Source of the DNA: Spinacia oleracea
Lineage: Eukaryota > Streptophyta > Magnoliopsida > Caryophyllales > Amaranthaceae
DNA length: 64,000 nucleotides
Assembly (NCBI RefSeq): GCF_020520425.1
Contig: NC_079487.1
Coordinates: 105,062,141 to 105,126,140, forward strand
Direction of reading: 5' to 3'
The stretch's first letter is position 1; each line of letters opens with the position of its first letter. The translations under genes were made by a program, and so were the position numbers. A model generated the notes under the pieces. That model had not been told where the DNA came from. It made no database searches and saw only the letters and a program-made list of their open reading frames with translations. This document shows positions 47,245 to 63,257 of the stretch, in pieces.

Positions 47245-47440
47245 CCAAAATGATAAAATTAAAGTGAAATGATTTATTAAGGAACAAATGAAAATTCAAA
47301 CTTTGTCAAATGAAGTCGATTATACCAAATTAAATCAAATTTACCAAATGATAAAATTAATGTGAAACGATTTCTTAAGGAACAAATGAAAAGTCAAACT
47401 TTGTCAAACATAGTCGATTATACCAAATTAAATCAAATAC
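47245..47440. repeat. Tandem duplication of about 97 bp
   Basis: Two adjacent copies (about 47245-47341 and 47343-47440) share ACTTTGTCAAA and GTCGATTATACCAAATTAAA, with a few differences. A weaker third copy may precede them (from about 47180). Confidence 0.8.
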
Positions 47441-47489
47441 TGAAATTGAAGTCAAATAATTTCGCATGGAACTATAAACCCTCAAAAAA

Positions 47490-47490
<1 letters not shown>

Positions 47491-47541
<51 letters not shown>
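47491..47541 (+). repeat. (TTA)n microsatellite
   Basis: About 17 uninterrupted TTA units. It abuts the downstream end of the minus-strand retroelement fragment. Confidence 0.95.
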
Positions 47542-47545
<4 letters not shown>

Positions 47546-47582
47546 ACGTTACAAGCTTAACAAGCTATAAAGATCAAGTGAA

Positions 47583-47983
47583 CTACAAGAAGTTGGAGGG
47601 GAGCCGAGATACAATCTGGGCCCCCACTCCTCTAGCTATGGCGAACCCGATCCTGCTGAAAATGTGGGCAGCTGCCCGTGCCCCAATGTCCTGAGCCCTG
47701 GAGTACGCCTGAACCCGCTTCAGCAAAGAAACAGCCCCTTTCTCTAATTCCCCAAAAGAAGAGAAGGAAAAAGGAAAGAAACCGTAACCCAAAGCCCTAC
47801 AACGTGCCACATACTTATCCTGCTTCCGCTGAGCTGCAACCGCCACAACCCGACCCGGAATGAAGCCTGACAACCCAGATTGCGTCATAGGGGAAGACCC
47901 AGTCAAGTCAACACACACATCTAGACCGCCATCCCATGAGTAAAGCAATATATCTGCAGGACGAAGAGCTCCATCGCTCTCAC

Positions 47984-47985
<2 letters not shown>
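47583..47985 (-). mobile_element. 3' fragment of a LINE-like retroelement
   Basis: The minus strand has an open frame ending at 47583. It starts DGALRPADILLYSWDGG, continues DVCVDLTGSSP and ends GARAAAHIFSRIGFAIARGV, then VSRLPSNFL and a stop. I recall this as a C-terminal domain found in many plant repeat copies linked to reverse transcriptase genes (perhaps RTE-type LINEs); the name is uncertain. About 40 bp after the stop comes (TAA)n, and the other end meets (AAT)n, consistent with a 5'-truncated insertion with a simple-repeat tail. No start codon or 5' coding is present. Confidence 0.5.

Positions 47986-48032
<47 letters not shown>
47982..48032 (+). repeat. (ATT)n microsatellite
   Basis: About 16 ATT units with one interruption, directly upstream (in element sense) of the retroelement fragment at 47583-47985. 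Confidence 0.95.
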
Positions 48033-48116
48033 GTTATATTAATAGTTGGAAAATTCAGTTGGCAAGTCAGTTTGGTTTCTAAAAGTTTATTGTAGCTAGA
48101 GTGTGATGCGATGAAC

Positions 48117-48382
48117 ATACGTGGTCCATACTATTAACAATGTCCTTGAAGGTTTCTCTCCTTTGATGTTGTACTATGAGGACATTGCTAGAATAATGTA
48201 TGCTTTTGATTCTTTTAGTTGTAATCATGTGTATAGGACGGGTAATACGTTAGCTCGTCTTGTTACAAGATGGAATGTTAACGAGCTAAAGTTTATATTG
48301 TTGAACAATATTCCCCCAATTTTTTTGACGGAACTTGATTTGATTTAATAAAACTACATGCCTAACATTTCCAAAAAAAAAA
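48117..48382 (+). mobile_element. 5'-truncated LINE with RNase H remnant and poly(A) tail
   Basis: The frame from 48121 to 48348 reads VVHTINNVLEGFSPLML ... CNHVYRTGNTLARLV, the last part of the plant LINE RNase H domain (the H-V-x-R-x-x-N-x-x-A-x-x-L pattern). A stop, a short 3' UTR and a run of ten A follow. The 5' part of the element is absent. Confidence 0.75.
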
Positions 48383-49084
48383 GTGATTGGAAAATAAGAA
48401 AGGATTTTAGTGTTATTGGATTCTTTATTCAGCTCACTTTAGCTTAAGGTGTTATCACACATTCACACGACACACATACTGTTTGGAAAACCAGATGTTT
48501 CCCATGTTGTCAAATGTCAATTGTTCCTCATTTAGTCGTTTGGTGATCTTAATACAAGCGGTTGTACTTTACAAGGTATAGTATATAATTACCAAAATGG
48601 TCAAATTCATAAAAGTAACAGCAGTTTAATCTATTGGTTCATCATGTTATCAGAAACTGGAGTGCTCCATTTTTTCCCTCTTATTTTAAACACTAGTGAG
48701 AATCATACAAAGTATATAGCATTAGCATATACTAACCACAATTCGGAATTAAGTATAGAGTGTCTTAAATATAATCTCATGCTTTACAAGAGGATTAATT
48801 CGAATCTCGCCGTAAAAAATCCACAGAATACAGCACATTTTATTCGGCCTAGGGGTGGCTAACAGGCTAAGCCGAACTCACTTTCTCGTAACGCACTAGA
48901 ATCACGGCTAGGACCATAGAATGCTTGATAAGCAAAGAATATGTCTTCAAGATTGTTCATATATACACTTCCTTAATAAAGTATCAAAAAATCAAAAGCA
49001 AGGGATAGACCTACATATCTTGCTAGCTAGCTAAAGCTATTGTAAGTAACTAGAAATTCTAGAATTATCATCAACCTTGGAAGC
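48383..49084. other. 3' spacer of the UMP kinase gene
   Basis: Presumed 3' UTR of the minus-strand UMP kinase and spacer. Nothing further is recognised. Confidence 0.5.
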
Positions 49085-53155
<4,071 letters not shown>

Positions 53156-53519
53156 TATCTTTTTGTGTTTGCAACAAGGATTTAGATTGTTACACAGTTA
53201 CAGTAAGTATTTAAAGTAAAGTAAAGGTGGTTTCTTGGTTTGAGTACCTCTCACTCTCTCAGCTCAAGTTGGGCCTAGCCGCCTACCTGCATTTTTTTTT
53301 TACCTGTGACCATCTTTCGGAAGTTTTTACCGTGTTACTCTTATCATGCTTGCAAATTTTTACCGTGTGATTCTGAGATTTAAACGGAATTTTATTATTT
53401 TAATAAAGATAATTATTTGATAACGAACAAGATAGAATTTTTTTTTTTTTTTTTTTGAAGGAACAAGATAGAATTTTAAACTAGTAACATTACTTAAGAA
53501 AATGAATAAAAAGAAAGGA
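53156..53519. other. Upstream region of the UMP kinase gene
   Basis: Promoter and 5' UTR of the UMP kinase are expected just right of 53155. A T run lies at 53439-53455. No gene is seen. Confidence 0.5.
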
Positions 53520-53539
53520 GATATTTTACGGTAATTTTT

Positions 53540-53750
53540 GTGTAAGATCGCCTTACCGAAAAGACCACTTTGATTTGTTAACTAATTGGTTATATTGTTT
53601 AACTAATTTATTTTATTTGCATAACTAACTAGTTATAGTGCTTAACTAATTAATTATATTGTTTAACTAATTAGTTTCAATGATTAATTTATATGACACC
53701 AATGTAGTCTTTTGTGTAAAACCGTCTTATAGAAAAGTTTGTAGATATTT
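53540..53750. repeat. Degenerate repeat with TTAACTAATTR units
   Basis: About five loose copies of a 20-odd bp unit (TTAACTAATTGGTTATATTG and variants), bounded by two copies of a 'tgtgtaaRaYcgYctta' phrase that I recall from a common plant repeat. No clean ends. Confidence 0.6.
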
Positions 53751-54723
53751 TAAACGAAAATATTAAAAAGGAAAGTCCAAAATGAAATAAAATAAAATGT
53801 ACCGGAGAGAGTAGTTTTTTTTATTTTTGTTTAAATATTTGAGCTTCAAACTAGTTTACAAGTTACATCAACGAGCTTATAAACGGACATTAACGAGTTG
53901 TTCGCATACTTAAACGAGTTGAACATGTTCAAGCTAGTGTCATTTATTACACAAGCTTGAAAATTTTACCCGTGCTCGTTTATTGGAAAACGAGCTTTGA
54001 ATGAGATTTAACCAAAGTTTGTTATACTTGTTCACGAACATATTGCTCAATAACATTTGACACACCTGGACAGGCATATGTTTTAACCGTTTAAGTGATT
54101 GTTGTTGGTTAATTAAATTGAATTTTAAAAAATTATTCAAGAACATAGTTAATTGTTTAATGCTTACTGTGAAAATTTCAAATTTGCCAAGGAATTTACA
54201 ATGTCTTGCGAAGTATAAATATACTTTTAAATAAGGTAGCATATATTAGATGTTCTAAAGCGAGTGTAAAATCACCTATAAATAATTAAACATTACCTTA
54301 ATACTAGTTGCCGATTTTCCACTAACAAAATTTATTATGAAAAAAGAAAAAACCCCTTTTATAAATCATTAATAATGTGCTTTGTATAAAAGCAATCACA
54401 TAATCCTATAAAAATCTATCCAGAACTTTATACTAAAAAAATTCCTAAAAACATATCTATTTTTATTTCTTTTAATTATTAATTTACAAACTATTATGTA
54501 AAGAAAAAATATTGAATTATAATATGGCATATAAAAGATACCACGAAATATTAATCAATTAAAAATAATTTTGGTAATATTGTACTAGTCAAATTGGTAT
54601 ATCAATAATACAAGTATACGAAGTATATGTATTCAATATTTTATCAAAGCATCATGTCAATCATATTGAATAAAGTTGTTCAAAACAAGTTAAAAGTTAA
54701 CGTTATAGTGAGCGGTACACAAT
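53751..54723. other. AT-rich spacer
   Basis: No gene or bounded element is seen. Confidence 0.5.
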
Positions 54724-55275
54724 TCAAGATGGTTGTGGGCAGGGACGACCCGAGGCCCGACCAAAACATGGCTCGACGGGGGCACGAAAAACGCTTAGCA
54801 CGACACGAAGTCATGGGACAGGCTTGGGCCGCATTTTTTTTTTGGAAAAGGCACGACATGACTCGGCCCGACACGACAAGAACGATAAATTTAGTCAAAT
54901 TAGGCTAATGCACAACGGCCCGACACGAGAGTTCGGACCGTGACTGGGCCTATTTTGAAACTTTCAGCTCGACACAGCCCAAGCCTATGCAGGGTGGGCT
55001 TTGTGTGGGGAGGGCCACTTAGACACATGGGCTCAACCCGAATCCCGACCCATATGCTCAGCCCAAAGCCCGGCCACTGCCATCTTTATACACAAGGCAC
55101 AACAGCCCGACACGAGGGTTCGGACCATGTCTGGGCCTATTTTGAAACTTTTGGCTTGACACAGCCCTGACCTATGCAGGGTGGGCTTTGTGTGGGGAGG
55201 GCCACTTAGGCACATGGGCTCAGCCTGAAGCCCGACCCATGTGCTCAGCCCAAAACCCGGCCACTGCCATCTTTA
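54724..55275. mobile_element. hAT-type MITE with internal tandem duplication
   Basis: The left end is TCAAGATGGTTGTGGGC and the right end is the inverted CACTGCCATCTTTA. TACACAAT is duplicated at 54716-54723 and 55276-55283. The right half is doubled: units of about 189 bp start near 54907 and 55096, and both hold GGGTGGGCTTTGTGTGGGGA. Same family as 36545-36817. Confidence 0.85.
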
Positions 55276-55624
55276 TACACAATAACTTCATTGTATAGCC
55301 GGGGACAACAAGAGTCAAAACCCTTTTGATAAAAACAGCAGTATATTAAAGCACTAACTAATAATTATTCTCTGCAAGTGAAGAGATTGTGGTAAAATAA
55401 TACTCCCTCCGTATTTATTTAAGAGATACACTTGGTCGGGCACGAGTATTAAGAAGAAGAATTGAATGAAATAAAATAATAAAGCAAGTGGGGTTGGATA
55501 AATATTTTAATAATTAAACAAGTGAGGACCATGTCATTTTGGTGGGTGGGAGGTGGGGTGAGTTTATGAAATTATTTGTTTAATAGGATGGTGGGTCATA
55601 GGGTAGATTAGATGTATTATTTAA

Positions 55625-55934
55625 TCAAAAGGTCTTGCGCGCACAAGGTGTACAATAAATTTATTGTACACCAAGATAACTTTTACCCCTTTTCTCGTAA
55701 CTTTAACCTAGTTTTGATTAACTTTTATATTAGTAAAAAAAGGTTGATAGAAATGATTAAATGATTAATTTTATACATTATTAGTGATTTTGAAGAAATA
55801 AGTTTTACTAAAATGAAAAAATTTATCACTTAAAAATAGATAACTTTTACATATAAAAGCTTAACTTTTAAGCATTTTAAGTTAAATTTTTCCTTCGGTG
55901 TACAATATTTATTGTACACCATTATAAATAAGAA
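55625..55934. mobile_element. Element with palindromic GTACA ends nested in the Stowaway MITE
   Basis: Near each end is a palindrome, GTGTACAATAAATTTATTGTACAC on the left (given here by its half GTGTACAATAAA) and GTGTACAATATTTATTGTAC on the right. It is absent from the intact Stowaway copy. Its right border was later split by the Helitron at 55935-56416. The superfamily is not clear. Confidence 0.55.
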
Positions 55935-56416
55935 CTAGATTAGGTCCCGTGCACGCACGGATATTTAAAAATTATTATTTGACTATATTTTTTATAAAAA
56001 ATTTAATTGAATTATTTATCCCTTAAATCTATTGCGTAATTAATAATCTCGAATGTACTCATTTTATCATATTTTAACTTACTACCTATTATATATTTTA
56101 TATGTTTAATATGATCGATGATCTGACTAAAATATTTGATATATTTAATATGCTAATTTGACCAAAATATCGAGTAAGAATATTTTCTATTATTGACATG
56201 ACAGTTTGACTAAAATTTTACCAAAATTTTAATAATGACATATTCCATGATCCTATATTTTTTTCCATATATAAACATTTATACAAAAGGAGAGAAAATA
56301 AAAAAAAAAGAATAAAATAAATATATCTTTTTAGGAAAGAGTTTTTGGCGGGAAAATTTTTCACCAGGAAATGACACGTGTCATTCCTGGTGTCTCTTTT
56401 AGTATATAGTAATAGA
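55935..56416 (-). mobile_element. Non-autonomous Helitron nested inside the MITE complex
   Basis: On the minus strand it starts A|TCTATTACTATATACTAAAA and ends with hairpin CCGTGCGTGCACGG, then CTAG|T. It is 482 bp and has no coding. Confidence 0.75.
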
Positions 56417-56532
56417 TTTGTGTTATCTAATTAGATGGTGGGGTTGATAAGTTACTAAAAATGGCAAGTGTATCTTTTAAATAAATACAGCCGGAAAAGG
56501 CAAGTGTATCCCTTAAATAAATACGGAGGGAG

Positions 56533-56986
56533 TATAAAAACTACATTGGCGTTTCTAAGCTAAACTATAAGCCTTTTTCTTAACCGTAACAGAAGCATAT
56601 TACCAGATTTTCCAGAAACAATATATAACAGAACTGTTAGATAACTACTGATTTACTGAATGAAAGACCTGTTTGTATCAAAGAACATAAATCTGTTCTA
56701 AGACACTTGTTTGTTACAGCAATGCAAACAATTAGCCACCAATCCAGTTTTCTGGTCATTCATTCATTCATTCATTCATAGTATCAAGCTCTTGGCTCTA
56801 GAACGAGTCTTACATGCCTTCACATAGGCAGCCCAGCATCAACTTAAAATGACTGCTTCTCCTTTTCTTACAGGATTTGACAGAAGAGATTCAAAAGGTT
56901 CATGTAAAAACTGATTAGATCTAAAATGTCTAATGGATTGGGCTTTAATTAACGAGGAGCATCTATTCACAGCATTATCAACAAAG
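56533..56986. other. 3' region of the NRPD2 gene
   Basis: Presumed 3' UTR and spacer, with five TTCA/ATTC units near 56758-56777. Nothing further is seen. Confidence 0.5.
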
Positions 56987-59900
56987 CTAACAAAGCTGGG
57001 TATCGAACCTAAGAGAGATGCCCATGCTAAATAGCTCCTGACACAACAGCTTTGCGCCGTATGGCACACTCACCTTCACAACTTCATCAACTGATTCACA
57101 GAATCTGCAGTATGGCCCTCGGATCTTTTTGCCACCTGGGACCGTCCTTTGTATGACATTAGCGAGGTTCTTGCACTTCCTGCAAACATGCATGTGGGAT
57201 GAGTCACTCAGAGTGAAGAGCCGCTCATGAAGGTTGGCTGAAGCACCATGTGCGATCAGACAATCTCTTTCCATCTCCCCAAACTTGATACCCCCGAACC
57301 GTTTCCTGTCCGCTACTGGTTGCCTTGTCAGAGGATGGACAGGACCCGTATTGCGAAACTTCACTTTGTCCTCAGACATATGGATCAGGCGTTGATAGAA
57401 GGTGGGGCCCATGAATATCAGGGTACGGATCATCTCTCCTGTTCTACCATTATACACCCTTTCGTTTCCCCATCTTGAGAATCCAGCCCTGCAATAATTG
57501 TCATGTGAATCTATGCTCTTCATTTTTGAGAATTGATGCAAGTAACAAGTCAATAATGCTCAAGCCCTCAAGCATCAAGGTCTAAAAGCTTCGAAACTCA
57601 TTCAAGATCTAAAAGTGATGTTTAAACAATCATAACAAGTTTGCGAAGAATTTTTAGTCTTTCTAAATGCCTTAATCATAATATCGCAAAACATTAACTG
57701 ATTATGTTTGCAAGAATTCGCCTTTTTCTTTGGGGGAGGGGGGAAGCATATGCAAACAGAATATCTGAATCAGGGAATCAATTTTATAAAAGTATATTCT
57801 CATATGAACTACTACTGACCTGTGAAGCTGCTCCGTTATGGCTTCAACAGAAAGAGTAGAGAACGGGGTAGCATATCTCAATGAGCCACCACAAGCAATA
57901 CCTTTCCCAAGGGCAGCCTCCAGTAGTTGGCCAGGAGTTTGCCTAGAAGGAAATGCATGAGGATTGATCACAATATCTGGCACTATCCCCTGTTTGGTGA
58001 AAGGAAAATTCTCTTGTGACTCCAGATATCCCAGAACACCCTTTTGACCGTGCATGGACGAAAACTTGTCACCAAGACATGGTGAACGAACCTGCATAAA
58101 TTCAGACACCATAAGAGCATATTCAGTTAAACACATTATTCATTCAACCCATGGCTCTTAAATAAATTTTTACCTGTCTAAGTGAAACAACAGCAAAATT
58201 CTTCCCATCGTCATTTGCTGACAAGACCACTTTTTGTACCATCCCTCTCTCTGTATGCTTGAGCTTCACACTATGATCCGTTCCAGATTCGGCACACCTC
58301 CCAATAATGATATCTCCACTTTGCAGGTTTGCTCCAATGTATGGAAAGCCATCATCATCAAGATTGTCAACCCGTCCTAATTTGCTCTGCATCTTCCCAA
58401 AACTAACAGTATCTTCAAACTTCCGCCTCTTTTCTGATGATTCCTTGTTGTCAACTTCAGCCTTGTAACTCCTGATGTGATCGGTCCTAAACATCCCTCG
58501 TTCCAGGGAGGCCCGATTCATGACCAAGGAATCTTCTTGATTATATCCGAGGTGGACATTCACTGCAACAATACCATTTTGACCATTAAAGAATTCAACA
58601 TTTGGTAGTATCTGGTTGCGGCCTAATGAATGCTCGGCCTTTCCAAGGCAATCAGAAATCACCGACCGGAACAGAGGTCTCTGAGGGTAATACATCTGGT
58701 GGGACAAGGTATCAACTCTGATGTTGGGATTTGTGCTTGAATACCCTATTGCTTGCCCAGAATGTTTCTCGGATTGATAGAGAACCCTCCTTGCATGGTC
58801 ATGGTTAGCAAATGGGATTATACCACAACTTACCCCCAATAAGAATGACATGTCAAGCTCACAGTGGGAGTACTTGACAGGGCCCTTTCCCTTATCTTCA
58901 TACAGGAGCCTAATTCCCCATGCTGTGCGGCAATCTTCTTCCTCTTCAGTGCCGATCAGATCAATTATTCCCTTGTCCAGAAGTGTCTCGAAGGAATATT
59001 CATCCCCTTTCAGTAGCTTTATCCTCTTCAAATTTTCAACAACTAAAAGAGGTCGGAGGATTCTTCCAGCGTCACAGAATATCCGCACTTCGGCATTCTG
59101 AACATCTCTTTTGATTTCAACCTACATGTACCAAAAATAAGTTAATTCCATGTATCAACCAATGTACAAATCGGAAAAGACTCCAGACAAACACAGAAAG
59201 GTGTGGTAGATGGTAAAAGCCTAGTCCAAATGTAGCAATTCTTATACACTTGATACAGCACAATCGAGTGTCCTCCAATACCTGAACTAGGGATATGAAT
59301 AACAAAAAACTGAGAAGAGCATAGGGAATCCTTGTATAATAATAAAATTATACAACTACACAAATTTGACGGAAGGACTGAGTGGTGTAAAAGGAGCTCC
59401 ATTGCACCCATTGTGCTCGGCAGCATCAATCATACAAAAAAAATATCCCAAACTAAACACCAAAAACGTGGATCATGAATCAATGTCATGAAAAAAGTAT
59501 CTGGACAAATGAACACTAGAATAAGTAACACCTATCAGCCACATAATTAAAACTTCAAACGCATGGTAAATATTGTTTTTTACTCGAGAACGTAAGTTGA
59601 CAATGAAAGAGTACCTGGCATGGCAAGCGCTTCCTACGACGCTTCCTTCTTAATTCTTCAACAACTTTGAGGGAATCAGAACATACCCCAACCCACTCAC
59701 CATCCACGAGAACTTTGTCCTTCCCACTCAGCGAAGTAGAAGAGTCGTGCACTAATCTGTCCATTCCGCACCGAAGCAGAGTTTCAAGCAGCGAGACCCG
59801 TTCCTCCTTGGAAATGCTGCTACTGACAAGTCCAGTAGCAGCTATATTCTTCACAAGTCCGCAGTTCTCACCGTCCGGTGTAGACAGGAAGCAAATCTTC

Positions 59901-60032
59901 CCCCAGTGAGATGGGTGCCTGAAATCATAAAAAGGAAGTTAAGGAACCTCCAAGACTCAACTCATTCCCAAACAAATGCAAAAAGGCGTAGCAGTAAAAG
60001 ATAATAGCTTAAGCATGAAAATAACCAATTAA

Positions 60033-60070
<38 letters not shown>

Positions 60071-63000
60071 GGCAACTTCGCTTTCATTTGACTCTGTTAA
60101 ATCCAACATCTCCAATAAAACAGAACCAATAAACTGATTCGTCAAAAACCAGCAGAAATTGACTATTTTATTATTGCATATATTTGTGGTACTTCATGTT
60201 AACCCTTTTGTTTGCCTCCAGTTCCACTTTCAATCTCCTGATCTCCTGGGGAACAAGGGCCCTTGGGTGGCAAGAGATACAGTGTGCTTAATTGAAATAG
60301 ATTGTCAAATAAAGGGGGAGCATATGATATTAATTTAACTGAATTTACCATTACAGAGATTTTAGGAGTAAGGAGAAACAGGTACGACCCATTATAGAGA
60401 AAGTATAAACTGGTTCAAAACACAAGTCCAACTAAACAGCAAAACTAGATGAATTCCTAATCCGCATTAAAAATGAAAAATAAAAAAGGACTGGAAATAC
60501 TTACGGGTATCTGGCATCCCCGACCTTCCCTGTGTAGGAAACCTGCTGCCGGGTCTTCCTCATATCACAGATAGTCTGCAGCGGGTTAGTTCGCCTGAGA
60601 TTGGCAACTACCCCGGAAACCCTTTCTGCCCTCTTGAAAGGATGTGCCCAAGCCCCGGTAGAGAACGACCGAGTCAGACCATTCGTGACAATTGAAGCAT
60701 CCAAATAGTGCTCGATGGACTGCAGATCACGTTCCCCATAGAGGTCCCGCTGCATAGCCTTCACCATCCTCTTCTCAGCATGCCTCATATGCACCCTAAG
60801 CTCCCTCTCCAACAGCTCAGAAGCACACTCCAGCCGCTTGTTTCTGAAGTCATCTCTGTTATCACACTTTCTTCTGCCAGAAAATGCTTGCAAGAGGCAC
60901 TTCACCATGTACGCAAGAAAGCGGGCCTTCTGCTTATTCCCAGAAAGACTAGGGAAAAGGTATTTGCCAAGATATTCTGCAGTGGTCTCGTCTGGAGGGA
61001 ATTTGGATTCTCTTATCATTTGGTCAATATACTCCATAGCTTTGGCACCACGACGAAATCCATCACACTTCTCATCAGCATCATGAATGGATGCAAAGAG
61101 AATATTACTGATGCGGCCATCATCCGTGCTGCAATCAATCAACTCCACCACCTCCTTGTCAGATGATACCCCGAGGGCAAAGAAAAGTATCCAAATAGGA
61201 ACTTCAATAATCGAGAAGTACACACTGATAACTTTTTCTCCTCCTTGGATGTTTTCAGCTTTTGGATTCTCTACTAACTTGACATGCACCCTTCTCCTCT
61301 TGAATTCAGACCGGTAAGCAACCTTCCAGTAGGGTTCATTAGAAATCCAAAGCCTCTTCAAGCAGATCTGCTCTTGTGCAATAAATGTCTGCAGATACCA
61401 TATCCAAGATAACAAAGGTCAAAGCAAAATAGTGAAGACCATGCTCGATCTTTAAAGAACCACTGGAGTTTCAACTGATTATAGAGCAGTTTGAAAATTG
61501 AAATACAAGTAACAAATGGTAAAATAGGTGCAGATTGCCACAAATAAAACGCAGTTTAGTTTCTTTCGCAAGTTCAAAACATTGACTTTGTCAGAAATCA
61601 TTATAATTTAGCTTCAACGCGATGAACAGAACAGGATGCAGTAAAACCTTAAAACTATAAGCAACAATCAGAGAGTTACAACCTGTGAACAAGGAGAAGG
61701 CTACAATAAAAATGCAGTGATATCTTTTTAGAGTAGGGGGGAAATGGGAAAGAAAAAGGTCACTCATATCCACAAAATAGTGAATAAAAACGATAGATAA
61801 GATATGAGGACAAGTTAGCCTACCTTCTCAGCACCCTTGACTATAAAGTACCCTCCATGATCAAATTCACAGTCACCTTTCTCAACTTTACTCATCCAGC
61901 AAATATCAGAGTTCACCATCACAGGGACCCTACCAACAATGACTTCTGTCGTTTCATCTTTCAAGACCGTCCTGTCTATGTACTCTGACTTCCCAGTTTT
62001 AAATTTGTCACTTTTGACCTTCTCTTGGGTATATATCTAAGAAACATAACACAGAAATGGGAAAAAAACAAATGAAAAAAAAGATAGGGAAATATAATAA
62101 AATAACAAGGCATCCCACAACAATACATAAGTAAAAAAAAATACAAGCCCAAAAGTTCCACTCATTAAGATGGCACAGAAAATCCTTAATTGCAATAGCA
62201 TTTAAATAAATGCAACTTGAAGAATATAAGAAAATAGGAAGCTTGTAATCGGGAGATGGGAAAATTCAGGATCGCAAAATAAGGGGGGGTTAAAGGGATT
62301 AAAGACTATGCAGACAATCGGACAATTTCAGGTTTACACCATCCTGAGGATGATGATCAACAGACTAATCACTAGAAAAGCACATTCACAAAACAAAAGC
62401 TCATTATCATTACCCCATTGCCTCAAAGAGGCTCCCGCAAGAAGCAGGGTAAGGGGGGGGTCGGGTGTACGCAACCTTACCCCTACAATTGCAGAGAGGT
62501 TGTTTCCAGTTGACCCAAAAGCGATAACGGGACGACCATCTTCTACTTCATGGAAAGGAAGCGAAGAGGCTTTAAGAGCCATTTTGATTTAGTCTATTAC
62601 ATCCCACAACCAAAAGAACAAATGAAGCCAAAAGAACAAATGCATGAAGGACTTGTCACACTGATGGAAACTATTATCCAAAATATGGCTCAACATAGAA
62701 GTGGATAGAACAAAAATATTCACAATCTAAGGACAAACCTGAAGGCGGGTCTCAACTTTCAACCTTGCAGAATACGTCATGTTCTGAAGACGAGCATGTC
62801 GAGGAAGCAACTTCATATAGTCTTTCCCTCCTTCTGCGTGAAACTTTTCACCCGTCCAAAACATCGGATACTCAAGCTCAACCTTCCCGAATTTCACAGA
62901 GGCATATCTCCATCCCCCTTCACCTTTCTTCGAGGGATCATACCCTGGATTCACAGAAATTTCCTCAATGGCGTCAAACACTCGTTGAATCCCATTGGTA

Positions 63001-63257
63001 ACAAAGTTGTTGTACGAGTTGATTTGGTGACTGATAAGACCATGTTGCTTGAAGAAGGCTGCTGAAGCTTTCTTGCAAAAGCTCATTACGGAAGCTTCAC
63101 CAAGGTCGTGTAGGTCCAAGTCCATGAGATCACCATCTTCGTCTGATTCCATATCCACGTCATCCCACAGCATCTCTAAGTCAATACCATCAAACGGCTC
63201 TTTATCATTTCTAGACTTGCTACTGGTGCCCTGGCCATCTTTCCCCCCAAGTCCCAT
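56987..63257 (-). CDS. NRPD2: Second-largest subunit of RNA polymerases IV and V (NRPD2/NRPE2)
   Basis: Core catalytic subunit shared by Pol IV and Pol V, nuclear, required for siRNA production and RNA-directed DNA methylation. Seven coding exons join in phase: 63257-62739, 62036-61824, 61388-60505, 59918-59615, 59121-58174, 58091-57820, 57488-56987; 3642 nt, 1213 residues, close to the family length of about 1170. Rpb2-family landmarks: [35 protein letters not shown] (from 540), [19 protein letters not shown] (about 834, with the Glu-Asp pair near the active site), [15 protein letters not shown] (from 961), and a C-terminal zinc ribbon CRKC...CRFC. The N-terminus is acidic ([19 protein letters not shown]). 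The wording FSSMHGQKG and [20 protein letters not shown] is that of Pol IV/V rather than Pol II (Rpb2). An AG lies just before the ATG, so a 5' UTR intron is likely. Confidence 0.96.
60035..60070 (+). repeat. (CA)n microsatellite
   Basis: Eighteen CA units in the intron between 59918 and 60505 of the NRPD2 gene. Confidence 0.95.

Larger units (their letters stand above)
55403..56532. mobile_element. Stowaway MITE interrupted by nested elements
   Basis: The ends CTCCCTCCGTATTTATTTAA and TTAAATAAATACGGAGGGAG, with TA on both sides, match the MITE at 25274-25556, read in the opposite direction. The two halves (55403-55624 and about 56432-56532) line up with the uninterrupted copy; about 0.8 kb of other elements separates them. 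Confidence 0.88.

Noticed and set aside
56839-57069. Minus-strand frame of 76 codons overlapping the end of NRPD2
   Set aside because: It is out of frame with NRPD2, whose conserved C-terminus ends at 56987.
62308-62592. Plus-strand frame of 94 codons within the NRPD2 gene
   Set aside because: It lies in an intron antisense to NRPD2, contains a stretch with low complexity, and has no recognised domain.
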